From positions 1 to 15,819 of the forward strand of contig JAIRSX010000111.1 of assembly GCA_031255235.1 (NCBI GenBank): a stretch of DNA of 15,819 nucleotides. The letters are read 5' to 3'. Positions within the stretch are counted from its first letter, which is position 1. Every line of letters begins with the position of its first letter. Under the pieces are notes generated by a model. The model was not told where the DNA came from. It saw only the letters and a program-made list of their open reading frames with translations, and ran no database searches. Source of the stretch: Rickettsiales bacterium (GTDB lineage Bacteria > Pseudomonadota > Alphaproteobacteria > Rickettsiales > UBA1997). A program made the position numbers and the translations under genes. Positions 1 to 7,937 of this stretch are shown here, piece after piece.

Positions 1-7
1 TTTTTAT

Positions 8-36
8 TTGACAAATTATATTGTTGGGAGTACATT
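8..36 (+). promoter_or_regulatory. Candidate sigma-70 promoter of the pnuC-like gene
   Basis: A perfect -35 box TTGACA (8-13) is followed by a 17-nt spacer and a weak -10 box TACATT (31-36). The predicted transcription start is around 43-46, so the ATG at 46 would head a near-leaderless mRNA. The call rests on consensus matching by eye. Confidence 0.4.
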
Positions 37-45
37 ACTGTGGGT

Positions 46-609
46 ATGTTATCACAGTATTTGTTCCAATTTTTCCTGTTTGTTACTGGTATAACTTATA
101 CTATTCTTTTGTTGAATAGAAAAAGAGCTGGTCCATTTATAAATATTTTCTATTCTGCGTTTATGGTTTACATCATGTATAGATCGCGACATTATGCCAG
201 TATGACAATTTATATTTATGCCTCTATCATGTCAATGATTACTTTTAAGACTTGGTCTGGACAAGAAAGATTTATACCTCATTGGGAGACAAAGAAAGAT
301 TTGGGAAAATTTTCAATTGGTGCTATTGCATTATTTTTCGTAATATATTGCATCCTAAGATTTAAACTCGCTGCACCATCTCCTGTTTTAGACGCCATGC
401 ACTTCACATTGAAGATTGGTGCTTATATTTTCACAGCAAGAAAAAGCATAGAATCATTGTTATGTTTTGTCGCTGGCGACACAATTATGGTCGGCATGTT
501 TGCGTATACACAGCAATTTATTCTATCTTCCTCATACGTTGTATATGTAATAATTCAGTTTAAAGGTTTCCTGGACTGGAAAAAGATTATCGACAACAAT
601 AAACTTTAA
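46..609 (+). CDS. pnuC: PnuC-type nicotinamide riboside/mononucleotide transporter
   Basis: This is a membrane protein of 187-189 aa made almost entirely of hydrophobic helices. It matches the PnuC layout: a first helix of the TGITYTILLLNRK type, a second ending in a YRSRHYAS turn, an aromatic helix ending in FKTW, and a C-terminal block with RKSIES, a buried Asp, several Tyr and a final G-x-x-x-WKK. PnuC proteins carry nicotinamide riboside or related NAD precursors across the inner membrane by facilitated diffusion, driven by intracellular phosphorylation. The frame is open to the window edge. GTG at 40 (GGGAG 9 nt upstream) and ATG at 46 (near-leaderless from the TTGACA/TACATT promoter) are both possible, and a start before the window cannot be excluded. 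No kinase partner (NadR/NrtR) is visible here. The family call is good. The substrate is inferred. Confidence 0.72.
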   Translation: MLSQYLFQFFLFVTGITYTILLLNRKRAGPFINIFYSAFMVYIMYRSRHYASMTIYIYASIMSMITFKTWSGQERFIPHWETKKDLGKFSIGAIALFFVIYCILRFKLAAPSPVLDAMHFTLKIGAYIFTARKSIESLLCFVAGDTIMVGMFAYTQQFILSSSYVVYVIIQFKGFLDWKKIIDNNKL

Positions 610-633
610 GAGATATGAAAAACAAATAAAGAT

Positions 634-665
634 AAAAATGCTATATTTAAATATAGCATTTTTTT
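634..665. terminator. Bidirectional intrinsic terminator between convergent genes
   Basis: A perfect 13-bp inverted repeat (634-646 with 651-663) has a TTAA loop. It starts with A5 on the left and ends in a T run on the right, so it can terminate the + strand pnuC transcript and the - strand transcript of the 827-aa gene. It sits exactly in the gap between the two stop codons. Confidence 0.85.
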
Positions 666-678
666 AAACCACAAGAGA

Positions 679-3162
679 TTACCTAAAATTACCTACTGAA
701 TCCCTTTTATCCCTATGCGCATATCGTTCCGCCTCGATTCTCGCTCTCTTTGACGATTCATCATTTAACGAAATCTTTGCCGATTCTCTCGCCAATTCGC
801 TTTGTCTTGCATTAAAATGTCTAAGAGCATGCGAATAATTCAAAGCAGTCCGTCCTTTACCACCAATAGCATCAGATCTCTCATTGTGCCTATCATAAAG
901 AATAGTTCGGAAACTTTCATTTCTAGCTCCTTCATAAATTCCCCCACCAATAAGAAGAGTATCCCGTGCGGCATTACTTTCAACCTCACCATATATACCA
1001 TTATTAGCTGCAACTCGGATCCTATCATATTGCTGATATTTAAGTCTCTCATGCATAGCCCTATCCAAAATCTTTTTTGCCTTATCCTTATCACTAGCAA
1101 AACACGACGACCACCCCAAACCAGCACCCCTCTTTTTCTCATTGCACATTCTATCATGTGGAATATTATCTCTATAATGATCACACAAATTCGCTAATTC
1201 TTTGCAAAGTTCAGGATTTCCATCTAAAGAAGCTTTACCCCTACACTCAGATATTATTCTCTCAATCTCTAAATATAAATAATCAGATCTGGCTTTCGCC
1301 CTATCACACTTGCGTGAAAAAGCACTTTGTGTCCTATACAATTCATTTGCAGCTTCATTTTTCGCATCACGAGCATCTATAAACGACTTAGGCAACTGAG
1401 GCGACTTTGTTTTATTTTCTTTTGCTCTGTCCTCAATTCGCATCTGCTGAAGTGTCGCAAACGGATCAACGGAATGACTTATCATTCCACCATTCCTATT
1501 TTTAAATTCAACTCCCAACTGTTCATGAGCAATATCAGTAAAATTCGTTTCATGAACAAGATCTTTTTTAGATCTATTAAGAGCTCTAAGTTCAACAAGT
1601 GAAAGTTCAGACAACGATTTGTAACCATGCGCTTTCAATGCCGCGTCCTCCAAATCCTTATACTTCTTCAAAAACTTCATATATTTAGGATTATTAGCAA
1701 GAGGATTACTCCCGAGAGCCTCAGGAAGAATTTTTCCTTGAACTCCAAACTTAACCCTCTCAGCAAATTCTACAAACCCTCCAATTATATTTCTATGAAC
1801 AGAAGCCTCAGGTGACAGTGATCCTTCATCATGTTCTCGACGGCGGCCATATTTATTACCACTCGACGTCCTCGCTACAGTGTCAAGGTCAAGAATTTCA
1901 GCCATCCCCATCGCTGTTCTTCCATTTGATCTTTCAGCTTCTCTTCCCTTTTCAAAAGCCTCATGTCTACCACCATCAATTATTGCAGATGTCATTTCAC
2001 TAAACGATTTAAGACTATCAGAGGTCATACCAACATCCTTCAAATACATAAATTCAATGACCATTGCATCAATCGTCCTATCAGGCATACTGACAGCAAA
2101 AGCACTCCTTAAAAGTGCAGCTAATCTTGCTTCATATCCTCCTACATCATTCTTGGGAGCAACAAGGAAATCACGAAACCCCTGATTTTCTAAAAATTGT
2201 CGTTTAAAAAGAGCCTGTTCGTCAGGAGACAACCCCTTGCTAAAGAAATCCAATCTTTCAAACAAACTACCAACTATCTCCTTAGGACCATTCATCCCTT
2301 TAGAAGTAACTCTTACACCTCTCACATCGTCGCGAATGTTTTCAGGTAATAGAGCGCTACCCTTCTTCAAGGAACCACCTGCAAGTGCCTTCGAAATAAC
2401 TTCCCCACTAAATGTCTTCTTAAAAATTGGTAGAAAGAATTCATTTACAAATCCATCTATAATAACTCTATTGCCAACAAAATCAGCATCCTTACCTACA
2501 GAAGGAGGTTCTCTTAAAAGTTTATAAATATCTCCAGGAACAACAGGATCCCCTGCAGCAGGATCCCCTGCAGCAGGAACCCCTGCAGCATGCTTATGTC
2601 TTTGATAATCACGAAGCTTCTCCAAAAATCCTTTCTCTGTATCACTCAAATGTTCTAATTTTAAAAGATCTTCCAGAAATTCCACAAAGTGCTCATTATC
2701 ATTTTCTATATATCCTTCAACATACTCACTAACAATTTCTTCCAGTATATCATTCAGATCAGCCTCGGAATTAGCATCCCTCTCTAAAAGATCGAGCGCA
2801 CTGTTTTTATTTGCCAATGATGGTGGTGCTGGTGGTGCTGCTGGTGCTGGTGGTGCTACTAGTGCTGCTTGTGCTGGTGCTGGTTGTGCTTGTGCTGCTT
2901 GTGCTGCTTGTGCTGGTGCTGGTGCTGGTTGTGCTGGTTGTGCTGGTTCAATATCCGGAATAGCAATCCTATACAACCAAGTTAGAAAACCACGTATTTT
3001 TCTTTTCTCACCATCTGCAACATTATTATCTGCAAGCATGCCAAACAACGCCGCAGTCAAATGAGCAGGAGCACCTTCAGCAAAATCAGCAACGCTATTA
3101 CCTTCTCTCTCTTCAATCCATTTTAAAAGTTTTATTTCTTCTTCTTTTAAAGTAAAACTCAT
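679..3162 (-). CDS. Large hydrophilic protein of unknown function with Ala/Pro and AAGDP repeats
   Basis: I do not recognise this 827-aa protein. It has no signal peptide or membrane segment and is rich in charged residues. Residues 1-70 look helical and acidic. Residues about 72-115 are an Ala/Pro/Gln low-complexity linker (PAPAQAA-like units). A helical acidic stretch runs to about 190, and a short AAGDP tandem repeat lies near 192-205. The long remainder is mixed alpha-helical and ends in an Arg/Glu-rich helical tail. The start is fixed by a strong Shine-Dalgarno AAGGAG 5-6 nt before ATG, and a promoter candidate lies just upstream, so it is probably transcribed separately from rnj. The DNA looks less AT-rich than its neighbours. 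Its size, disordered linkers and lack of recognisable enzyme motifs would fit a secreted or host-directed effector, or a structural protein. That is speculation from composition only. The gene itself is convincing. Confidence 0.75.
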   Translation of the reverse strand: MSFTLKEEEIKLLKWIEEREGNSVADFAEGAPAHLTAALFGMLADNNVADGEKRKIRGFLTWLYRIAIPDIEPAQPAQPAPAPAQAAQAAQAQPAPAQAALVAPPAPAAPPAPPSLANKNSALDLLERDANSEADLNDILEEIVSEYVEGYIENDNEHFVEFLEDLLKLEHLSDTEKGFLEKLRDYQRHKHAAGVPAAGDPAAGDPVVPGDIYKLLREPPSVGKDADFVGNRVIIDGFVNEFFLPIFKKTFSGEVISKALAGGSLKKGSALLPENIRDDVRGVRVTSKGMNGPKEIVGSLFERLDFFSKGLSPDEQALFKRQFLENQGFRDFLVAPKNDVGGYEARLAALLRSAFAVSMPDRTIDAMVIEFMYLKDVGMTSDSLKSFSEMTSAIIDGGRHEAFEKGREAERSNGRTAMGMAEILDLDTVARTSSGNKYGRRREHDEGSLSPEASVHRNIIGGFVEFAERVKFGVQGKILPEALGSNPLANNPKYMKFLKKYKDLEDAALKAHGYKSLSELSLVELRALNRSKKDLVHETNFTDIAHEQLGVEFKNRNGGMISHSVDPFATLQQMRIEDRAKENKTKSPQLPKSFIDARDAKNEAANELYRTQSAFSRKCDRAKARSDYLYLEIERIISECRGKASLDGNPELCKELANLCDHYRDNIPHDRMCNEKKRGAGLGWSSCFASDKDKAKKILDRAMHERLKYQQYDRIRVAANNGIYGEVESNAARDTLLIGGGIYEGARNESFRTILYDRHNERSDAIGGKGRTALNYSHALRHFNARQSELARESAKISLNDESSKRARIEAERYAHRDKRDSVGNFR
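2546..2590. repeat. Three tandem 15-bp repeats inside the 827-aa gene
   Basis: Three head-to-tail copies of a 15-bp unit (GGATCCCCTGCAGCA on the + strand) lie at 2546-2560, 2561-2575 and 2576-2590. The third has one mismatch (GGAAC for GGATC). On the coding strand they give repeated AAGDP pentapeptides. A 15-bp unit keeps the frame, so copy-number change would alter the protein without breaking it. Confidence 0.9.
2820..2948. repeat. GGTGCT/TGTGCT low-complexity tract encoding an Ala/Pro/Gln linker
   Basis: About 130 bp consist of imperfect GGTGCT, TGTGCT and GGTTGT hexamers and triplets. On the coding strand they read as Ala, Pro and Gln codons. The array is in frame throughout and forms the flexible linker of the 827-aa protein. 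Triplet periodicity makes length change by slippage or recombination tolerable. Confidence 0.85.
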
Positions 3163-3191
3163 AATAACTCCTTCTTAATCTACTACAATGA

Positions 3192-3220
3192 TGTATAACA
3201 TAATTTCTTCAAGGATTCAA
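3192..3220 (-). promoter_or_regulatory. Candidate promoter of the 827-aa gene
   Basis: On the minus strand TTGAAT (3220-3215) is followed by a 17-nt spacer and TATACA (3197-3192). The start codon is at 3162, which leaves a leader of roughly 20 nt carrying the AAGGAG ribosome binding site. This gene therefore has a conventional leader, unlike the leaderless-looking genes elsewhere in the window. Confidence 0.45.
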
Positions 3221-3292
3221 ATTTTTTTTTATCATTCTCTCAAAGTTCTTCTTCTTTTACAAGAGAAAAACAAAAAATAAAAAGCTATCGAT

Positions 3293-5401
3293 CTATTTAT
3301 CTTTTATTGATACCGATGGTATAATATTGCTTTCCTCTTTCAAGAAATTAATAACGATAAGAACAGATTTACCATAATTATCATAAATGAAGGTATCTAT
3401 TTCTTTCTTTATTTCTTTTTCAATCAACCTTTCCTTTTTGAAATCATCAGCAAACTTATCTTTGTTTTCCGGATCATTTATGAGAGAAACGGCATCTTTA
3501 TAACCCTTATAAGCAAGATTCATCAACTTACTTTTTATCGTCTTTTCATAAACTAAATTATAATTACCAATAGAATTGATATTAAATAAAGACAACTGCC
3601 TATATTTCTCATCAACTATGAAACTAATAACTATAACACCACTATTCGCTAACTTTTCTCTCTCTGATATTATGGAACTCTTTATACCAACTTTTCTCTT
3701 TCCATCCATCACGGATTCCATAACTTTAATCACACCAACATTTTCAGTTGTCCCATCACTATTTATTTTTAAAACTGAACCATTTTTTCCCCTCGTAGTA
3801 CTCTTAATTCCCAATTTTTTCGCAATTTTTTCATGTTCTATAAGTTTTATTGCATCACCATGGGAAGGAATTGAAATCTTTGGTTTAACTAAATCATACA
3901 TTTCAATCAATTCACTTTTTGAATAGTGACCGGATATATGGACAAAATCGCTATGATTATTTATGATAGACACACCCTTATCTGCCAACTTATTATATAA
4001 ATCTGTGATTTCTATTTCGTTACCAGGAATTTCACTCGCAGAAAATATAACAACATCATTCGATTCTAATTTTAAAGTTTTATGTGTTCCATCGGCAAGA
4101 CGACTAAGACCAGCATTTTCCTGCCCTTGGCATCCAGTAGATATGATAAAAAGTTTATTCCTATCAATTTTATTGAGATTATCTTCGTCAACAAATTCTA
4201 TATCTCTTGGTAAATATTTCATCTCAAGAGCAACTTTTAAAATATTGCGAATTGCCTGTCCCACAATACCTATTTTTCTGCCTGCAGCCCTCGCAGCAAT
4301 TGCAAGCGATATAATTCTTGATATATTTGTGGCAAAAATCCCAGCAACAACAAGCCCCTTATCATTCTCTTTAATGATTCTTTTTAAATTTTCCAGTAGA
4401 TCTGCTTCCGTTTGATTTTGTTTATCACTGAATATATTTGTGGATTCACACACCATTGCCAAAACTTGTCCCCTATTTCCTAATTCTCTTAATCTATTTT
4501 TATTGGTCGGAATACCTATAATAGGTTTTTCTTCAAATCTCCAATCACCCGTATGAAATATATTACCATCGTCCGTTCTTATTAAAATAGCATTCATCTC
4601 CGGAATTGAATGAGTGAGATTTATAAATTCCAATATGAATGGTTTCACATTTAAAACAGCATTTGTTGGAACTTCAATGAACTTAACTCTTCTAAAAAAA
4701 GGATAAACAGATAATTTGTTTTTTAAAAAAGTCACAGCAAATTTTGAAGCATAAATAGGAAGCCTCAATTCTTCCCATAAATATTGTATTGCACCAATAT
4801 GGTCCTCATGGGCGTGAGTAATAAAAATTCCTAAAAAATCTTTCAAGTTCTGCTTTATAAATTTTATATCTGGCAATATAACTTGAACTCCAGGAATATT
4901 TTTTGTAAAAGCAACACCCATATCCACAATAATCCACTTTCCTTTATAATGGTAAAGATTACAATTCATAGTAACCTCACTACTTCCACCCAAAGGCAAA
5001 AATAGCAAATCATTTGTATGATTTTTCAAATCAAAAATCTTTTCTTTAACTTCTTTTACCTCATTTATTCTTACAGATTTTCTTTGTTCTCTTCCTCTTA
5101 AGAATTTTCTGTTTTCATTAATCTCTTCAATTTCCAATATAGGATCATCGGCACCGCCAGATTCCCTGTACCCCCTGTCCTTATTGGTTTTAGATTCCAT
5201 AAAACCCCTCCCTCTTACCAACCTCTTCTCTTCTCTTATTTTCTTTACCCCACCACTGCTAAGATTATCTCCTTTGTCTCTCACTGCTTTACTTAAATTT
5301 CTCGCTTCTTCGCTACTAATATTGTCATATTTCCTCCCCCTTTCCCTTGCCTCTTTACTGCCAACATTAAAAAACTTCTCCCTCTTTCCTTTTTGTTCCA
5401 T
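3293..5401 (-). CDS. rnj: Ribonuclease J with a long charged N-terminal extension
   Basis: This is a metallo-beta-lactamase/beta-CASP ribonuclease of the RNase J family, which combines endonuclease and 5'-3' exonuclease activity in mRNA decay and rRNA maturation. The catalytic core begins near residue 132 (LLFLPLGGSSEV). The Zn-binding motif HAHEDHIGA covers residues 196-204. Further motifs are HTGDW, the beta-CASP CESTNIF block, STGCQGQ, and SGHYSK followed by PKISIPSHGD. The protein has 702 aa against about 550-560 for typical members. The excess is an approximately 130-residue Lys/Arg/Glu-rich, probably disordered N-terminus containing two similar segments around SKEARERGRK and SSEEARNLSK. 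The ATG is supported by AAGGA 7 nt upstream, so the extension looks genuine. The GGSSEV block departs from the more usual GGxGEIG. The gene lies 62 nt after efp on the same strand. Confidence 0.93.
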   Translation of the reverse strand: MEQKGKREKFFNVGSKEARERGRKYDNISSEEARNLSKAVRDKGDNLSSGGVKKIREEKRLVRGRGFMESKTNKDRGYRESGGADDPILEIEEINENRKFLRGREQRKSVRINEVKEVKEKIFDLKNHTNDLLFLPLGGSSEVTMNCNLYHYKGKWIIVDMGVAFTKNIPGVQVILPDIKFIKQNLKDFLGIFITHAHEDHIGAIQYLWEELRLPIYASKFAVTFLKNKLSVYPFFRRVKFIEVPTNAVLNVKPFILEFINLTHSIPEMNAILIRTDDGNIFHTGDWRFEEKPIIGIPTNKNRLRELGNRGQVLAMVCESTNIFSDKQNQTEADLLENLKRIIKENDKGLVVAGIFATNISRIISLAIAARAAGRKIGIVGQAIRNILKVALEMKYLPRDIEFVDEDNLNKIDRNKLFIISTGCQGQENAGLSRLADGTHKTLKLESNDVVIFSASEIPGNEIEITDLYNKLADKGVSIINNHSDFVHISGHYSKSELIEMYDLVKPKISIPSHGDAIKLIEHEKIAKKLGIKSTTRGKNGSVLKINSDGTTENVGVIKVMESVMDGKRKVGIKSSIISEREKLANSGVIVISFIVDEKYRQLSLFNINSIGNYNLVYEKTIKSKLMNLAYKGYKDAVSLINDPENKDKFADDFKKERLIEKEIKKEIDTFIYDNYGKSVLIVINFLKEESNIIPSVSIKDK

Positions 5402-5463
5402 ACTCCCATCCTTAATTTATTTATTATTTTTATTAGATAATCTATCAATCAATAAAGATATCA

Positions 5464-6036
5464 CTACTTATCTGCTTTTGCCCTTTCAACGTAGACAGCA
5501 TCTTCTGTTCTAACAACAATCCTATCCTCTGCATTTATAAAGGTTGGCACCATAACTCTAACACCATTCTCTAAAATCGCTGGTTTAAAACTTGCAGTTT
5601 GAGTTTGTCCTTTAATGGCAACCTCTGCCGACTGAACTGTCATAGTAACCTTTTCTGGTATGGCAATATTTATTGGATCACCATCACAATACTCAACCTT
5701 AACATCCATCCCTTCTTGCAAGAACAACAAAGCAGTTTCACCAACCAATGATTTTGGAAGAGAAATCTGCTCATAACTCTCCATATTCATAAGTGCTAAA
5801 GTTTCACCTTCATCGTACTGATATTGGAAAGGCTTTTCCTCCATGTTTGCCACATCAACATCTTCCGTGGTATTAAACCTCGCAGGAATCTTATTGCCCG
5901 TTTTAACATCTTTCATTTCAACTTGTAAAAAAGCACCACCCTTTCCAGGTTTTACGTGTTCCTTTTTAACCAAAAGACAATACTTACCATTATAAATTAC
6001 AACATTACCTATATTCAATGAATTAACATTTACCAT
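5464..6036 (-). CDS. efp: Translation elongation factor P
   Basis: This 190-aa protein has the standard three-domain EF-P length. EF-P binds between the ribosomal P and E sites and relieves stalling at polyproline stretches. The loop VKPGKGGAF carries the conserved Lys32, equivalent to E. coli Lys34, which is beta-lysylated by EpmA in many proteobacteria. Domain II and III signatures include YCDGDPINIAIPEKV and SFKPAILENGVRVMVP, and the end VVRTEDAVYVERAK is typical. The gene lies 26 nt after rpmA. A GGGGG stretch 12 nt before the ATG is a poor ribosome binding site. The alignment around Lys32 supports this start. EF-P has a plausible local client, because the 827-aa protein of the same block contains a Pro-rich linker. 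Confidence 0.96.
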   Translation of the reverse strand: MVNVNSLNIGNVVIYNGKYCLLVKKEHVKPGKGGAFLQVEMKDVKTGNKIPARFNTTEDVDVANMEEKPFQYQYDEGETLALMNMESYEQISLPKSLVGETALLFLQEGMDVKVEYCDGDPINIAIPEKVTMTVQSAEVAIKGQTQTASFKPAILENGVRVMVPTFINAEDRIVVRTEDAVYVERAKADK

Positions 6037-6062
6037 AATATTACTAAACCCCCTATTTATCC

Positions 6063-6419
6063 TTATTCTGCTGTCTTTTCCTTTTTGTTAACAACCTTTT
6101 TAGGTGCTTTTGAAACTGCCTTTTCTTTTTTTACAACTGATTTTACGTCCTTTTGTAACTCACCCACATTAATTATTTCAACATAAACTCTCTCTTTCTT
6201 GCCTTTTTGGACAAATCTCACTATCCCATCGATTAAAGCAAACAAAGTATGATCTCTACCAATACCAGTATTTTTACCTGGGAAAAACTTTGTTCCCCTT
6301 TGTCTAACTATAATAGTTCCGCATCTAACAGACTGCCCACTTGCTCTCTTAAGACCTAATCTTCTACCAGCAGAGTCAACGTGTTGACTGGTTGCCCCAC
6401 CACCTTTTTTATGTGCCAT
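6063..6419 (-). CDS. rpmA: 50S ribosomal protein L27 with a Lys-rich C-terminal tail
   Basis: Residues 1-85 are a canonical L27. The N-terminus MAHKKGGG reaches the peptidyl transferase centre, followed by DSAGRRLGLKR, IIVRQRGTKFFPG and the DHTLFALIDG block. No cleavable N-terminal extension of the Firmicutes kind is present. The protein has 118 aa, so about 30 residues of Lys/Val/Ala-rich tail (KKEKAVSKAPKKVV) extend past the usual 85-residue end. The start has a good AGGAG 5-6 nt upstream, and the rplU stop codon TAG lies inside this ribosome binding site, which suggests translational coupling. rplU precedes it by 7 nt, as in most bacteria. The frequently adjacent obgE is not here; efp follows instead. 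Confidence 0.96.
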   Translation of the reverse strand: MAHKKGGGATSQHVDSAGRRLGLKRASGQSVRCGTIIVRQRGTKFFPGKNTGIGRDHTLFALIDGIVRFVQKGKKERVYVEIINVGELQKDVKSVVKKEKAVSKAPKKVVNKKEKTAE

Positions 6420-6426
6420 ACTACTC

Positions 6427-6735
6427 CTAAATTTTAATATTAATAATCTTTAATTTCGTAAGAATCTGCCTATGCCCATTCTTTCTACGAGAATTTTTCC
6501 TTCTTCTTTTATGGAAATCTATAACCTTATCATCTTTAAAAGTTTCAACAATCTCTGCTTCAACCTCTGCACCCTCTACCACAGGCTTTCCAATCAACAA
6601 AGACCCATCACCCTTTTGAACAAACAAAACATTCTTCAAAATCGTTTTGCCCTCTCCTTCCACTTTCTCTACATTTATCGTAGTTCCTTGTGCTACTCTA
6701 TATTGCTTTCCACCTGTTTCAACTATCGCAAACAT
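6427..6735 (-). CDS. rplU: 50S ribosomal protein L21
   Basis: This 102-aa protein has the usual L21 length. It starts MFAIVETGGKQYRV and carries the family signature KRRRKNSRRKNGHRQ near the C-terminus, which contacts 23S rRNA. A Shine-Dalgarno AAGGA lies 10 nt before the ATG. The 61-nt gap to rseP holds a possible promoter: TTGATT at 6790-6785, a 15-nt spacer, then TATAGT at 6769-6764. It could start the rplU-rpmA-efp-rnj unit, although the spacer is short. Confidence 0.96.
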   Translation of the reverse strand: MFAIVETGGKQYRVAQGTTINVEKVEGEGKTILKNVLFVQKGDGSLLIGKPVVEGAEVEAEIVETFKDDKVIDFHKRRRKNSRRKNGHRQILTKLKIINIKI

Positions 6736-6796
6736 CTTAATCTATTCCTTATAATAAATTATTACTATAACACCTTTATTTTAAAATCAAAAAAAA

Positions 6797-7900
6797 TTAA
6801 AAAAAACTTTTCACATCATTAAACGTGGCAAACAGCATTATAAAAATAAGTATTCCAAACCCAACACGCAATAATTTATCCTGAATATTCTCGGGAATTT
6901 CTTTCCTAAAAATCATCTCAAGCAATAAAAAAAGCAAAGCACCGCCATCCAAAACTGGAATAGGCAACAAATTCATAAGTCCTAAATTTATAGTAAGCAT
7001 CGCAATAAAATATATTGTAGTCCAAAAACCATTTCTAAAACTTTGGGAAGAATATTTAGCAATTTTGATTGGTCCACCCAAATCATCCGTTCCCCTCTCT
7101 CTCAAAACCATTTGTTTCAATACAAGTAAAGTATTTTTGCTTATGGTAAAAGTTGCCTTAACCCCATGCATAAATGATTGAAAAATATTTAATCTTTTGA
7201 CGGATTCAACACGTGATACCACACCAATAAAAGGAACCTCTACAGAATTTCCAAACATATCTTTTGCTTCATTTATTGATGGCACAATATCTTCATCAAT
7301 TACTTCACCATCCCTTAAAATTTTAAATCTCAAAACTTCACCATTAGATAAAGCAACAGTTTGAACGACTTCACTAAAATATGATATTTTTTTATCATCT
7401 ATTTCCAATATGACATCATCTTTTCTCAAAATACCAAAAGATGGAGAATCCGGTAAAACATCGGCAACAATTGGCTCCATAACGGAAATCCCTTTGACAT
7501 TATACATAAATGTAAGCAAAATAACACCAAATAAAAGACTAAAAAATGGGCCCAGAAAAGTTATGATAAATTTCTTCCAAGCGGGCTGAAAATAGATAAT
7601 TGTTTTTTTATCTTCTTCAGTTGCATTTTCCAACAAATTTTTATCTGCTTTACCAGAGCTTGCATCGGCATCTCCATACATCATAACATAGCCACCAATA
7701 GGCAGCATTGATATTTTCCACCTCTCTTTTCTCTTATTAGTCCACCCAAATATTTCTTTTCCCATCCCAATGGAAAAAGAACTAACTCTAACATTCAACC
7801 AAACACATCCTAAATAATGCCCAAGTTCATGCACAAAAACCAACAACGACAATATTATTACAAATGCAAACAATGTATATAAAAGATCTAAAACAAACAT
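6797..7900 (-). CDS. rseP: RseP-type site-2 zinc metalloprotease (M50)
   Basis: This is an inner-membrane intramembrane protease that cuts membrane-bound anti-sigma factors and remnant signal peptides. The first transmembrane helix carries the zinc-binding HELGH at residues 24-28. A single PDZ domain lies around residues 135-200 (ADVLPDSPSFGILRKDDVI). The third zinc ligand lies in NLLPIPVLDGG near residue 315. At 367 aa it matches the shorter alphaproteobacterial and rickettsial form rather than the 450-aa E. coli protein with two PDZ domains. Loop residues 70-90 (DADASSGKADKN) resemble the segment before the second helix in this family. There is no Shine-Dalgarno, but a TTGTAA/TATATT promoter ends 6 nt before the ATG, so its mRNA is probably leaderless. 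It lies 37 nt after fhs. Confidence 0.93.
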   Translation of the reverse strand: MFVLDLLYTLFAFVIILSLLVFVHELGHYLGCVWLNVRVSSFSIGMGKEIFGWTNKRKERWKISMLPIGGYVMMYGDADASSGKADKNLLENATEEDKKTIIYFQPAWKKFIITFLGPFFSLLFGVILLTFMYNVKGISVMEPIVADVLPDSPSFGILRKDDVILEIDDKKISYFSEVVQTVALSNGEVLRFKILRDGEVIDEDIVPSINEAKDMFGNSVEVPFIGVVSRVESVKRLNIFQSFMHGVKATFTISKNTLLVLKQMVLRERGTDDLGGPIKIAKYSSQSFRNGFWTTIYFIAMLTINLGLMNLLPIPVLDGGALLFLLLEMIFRKEIPENIQDKLLRVGFGILIFIMLFATFNDVKSFF

Positions 7901-7906
7901 ACTAAT

Positions 7907-7935
7907 AATATATTCTAATAGAATGTACTTTACAA
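7907..7935 (-). promoter_or_regulatory. Candidate leaderless promoter of rseP
   Basis: On the minus strand TTGTAA (7935-7930), a 17-nt spacer and TATATT (7912-7907) are followed by exactly 6 nt and then the rseP ATG. Transcription would start at or next to the A of the start codon. The promoter fits into the short gap after the fhs stop. Confidence 0.5.
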
Positions 7936-7937
7936 AA

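Noticed and set aside
840..1184. 114-codon minus-strand frame inside the 827-aa gene
   Set aside because: It is an alternative frame of the same strand with no ribosome binding site. The main frame covers it fully.
802..2527. Several long + strand open frames across the 827-aa gene and similar frames opposite rnj, rseP and fhs
   Set aside because: They are antisense shadows of well-supported minus-strand genes, with no ribosome binding sites and improbable Ile/Ser/Leu-rich products.
2546..2590. CRISPR-like short repeats
   Set aside because: The three 15-bp copies are directly adjacent without spacers and are in frame with the coding sequence.
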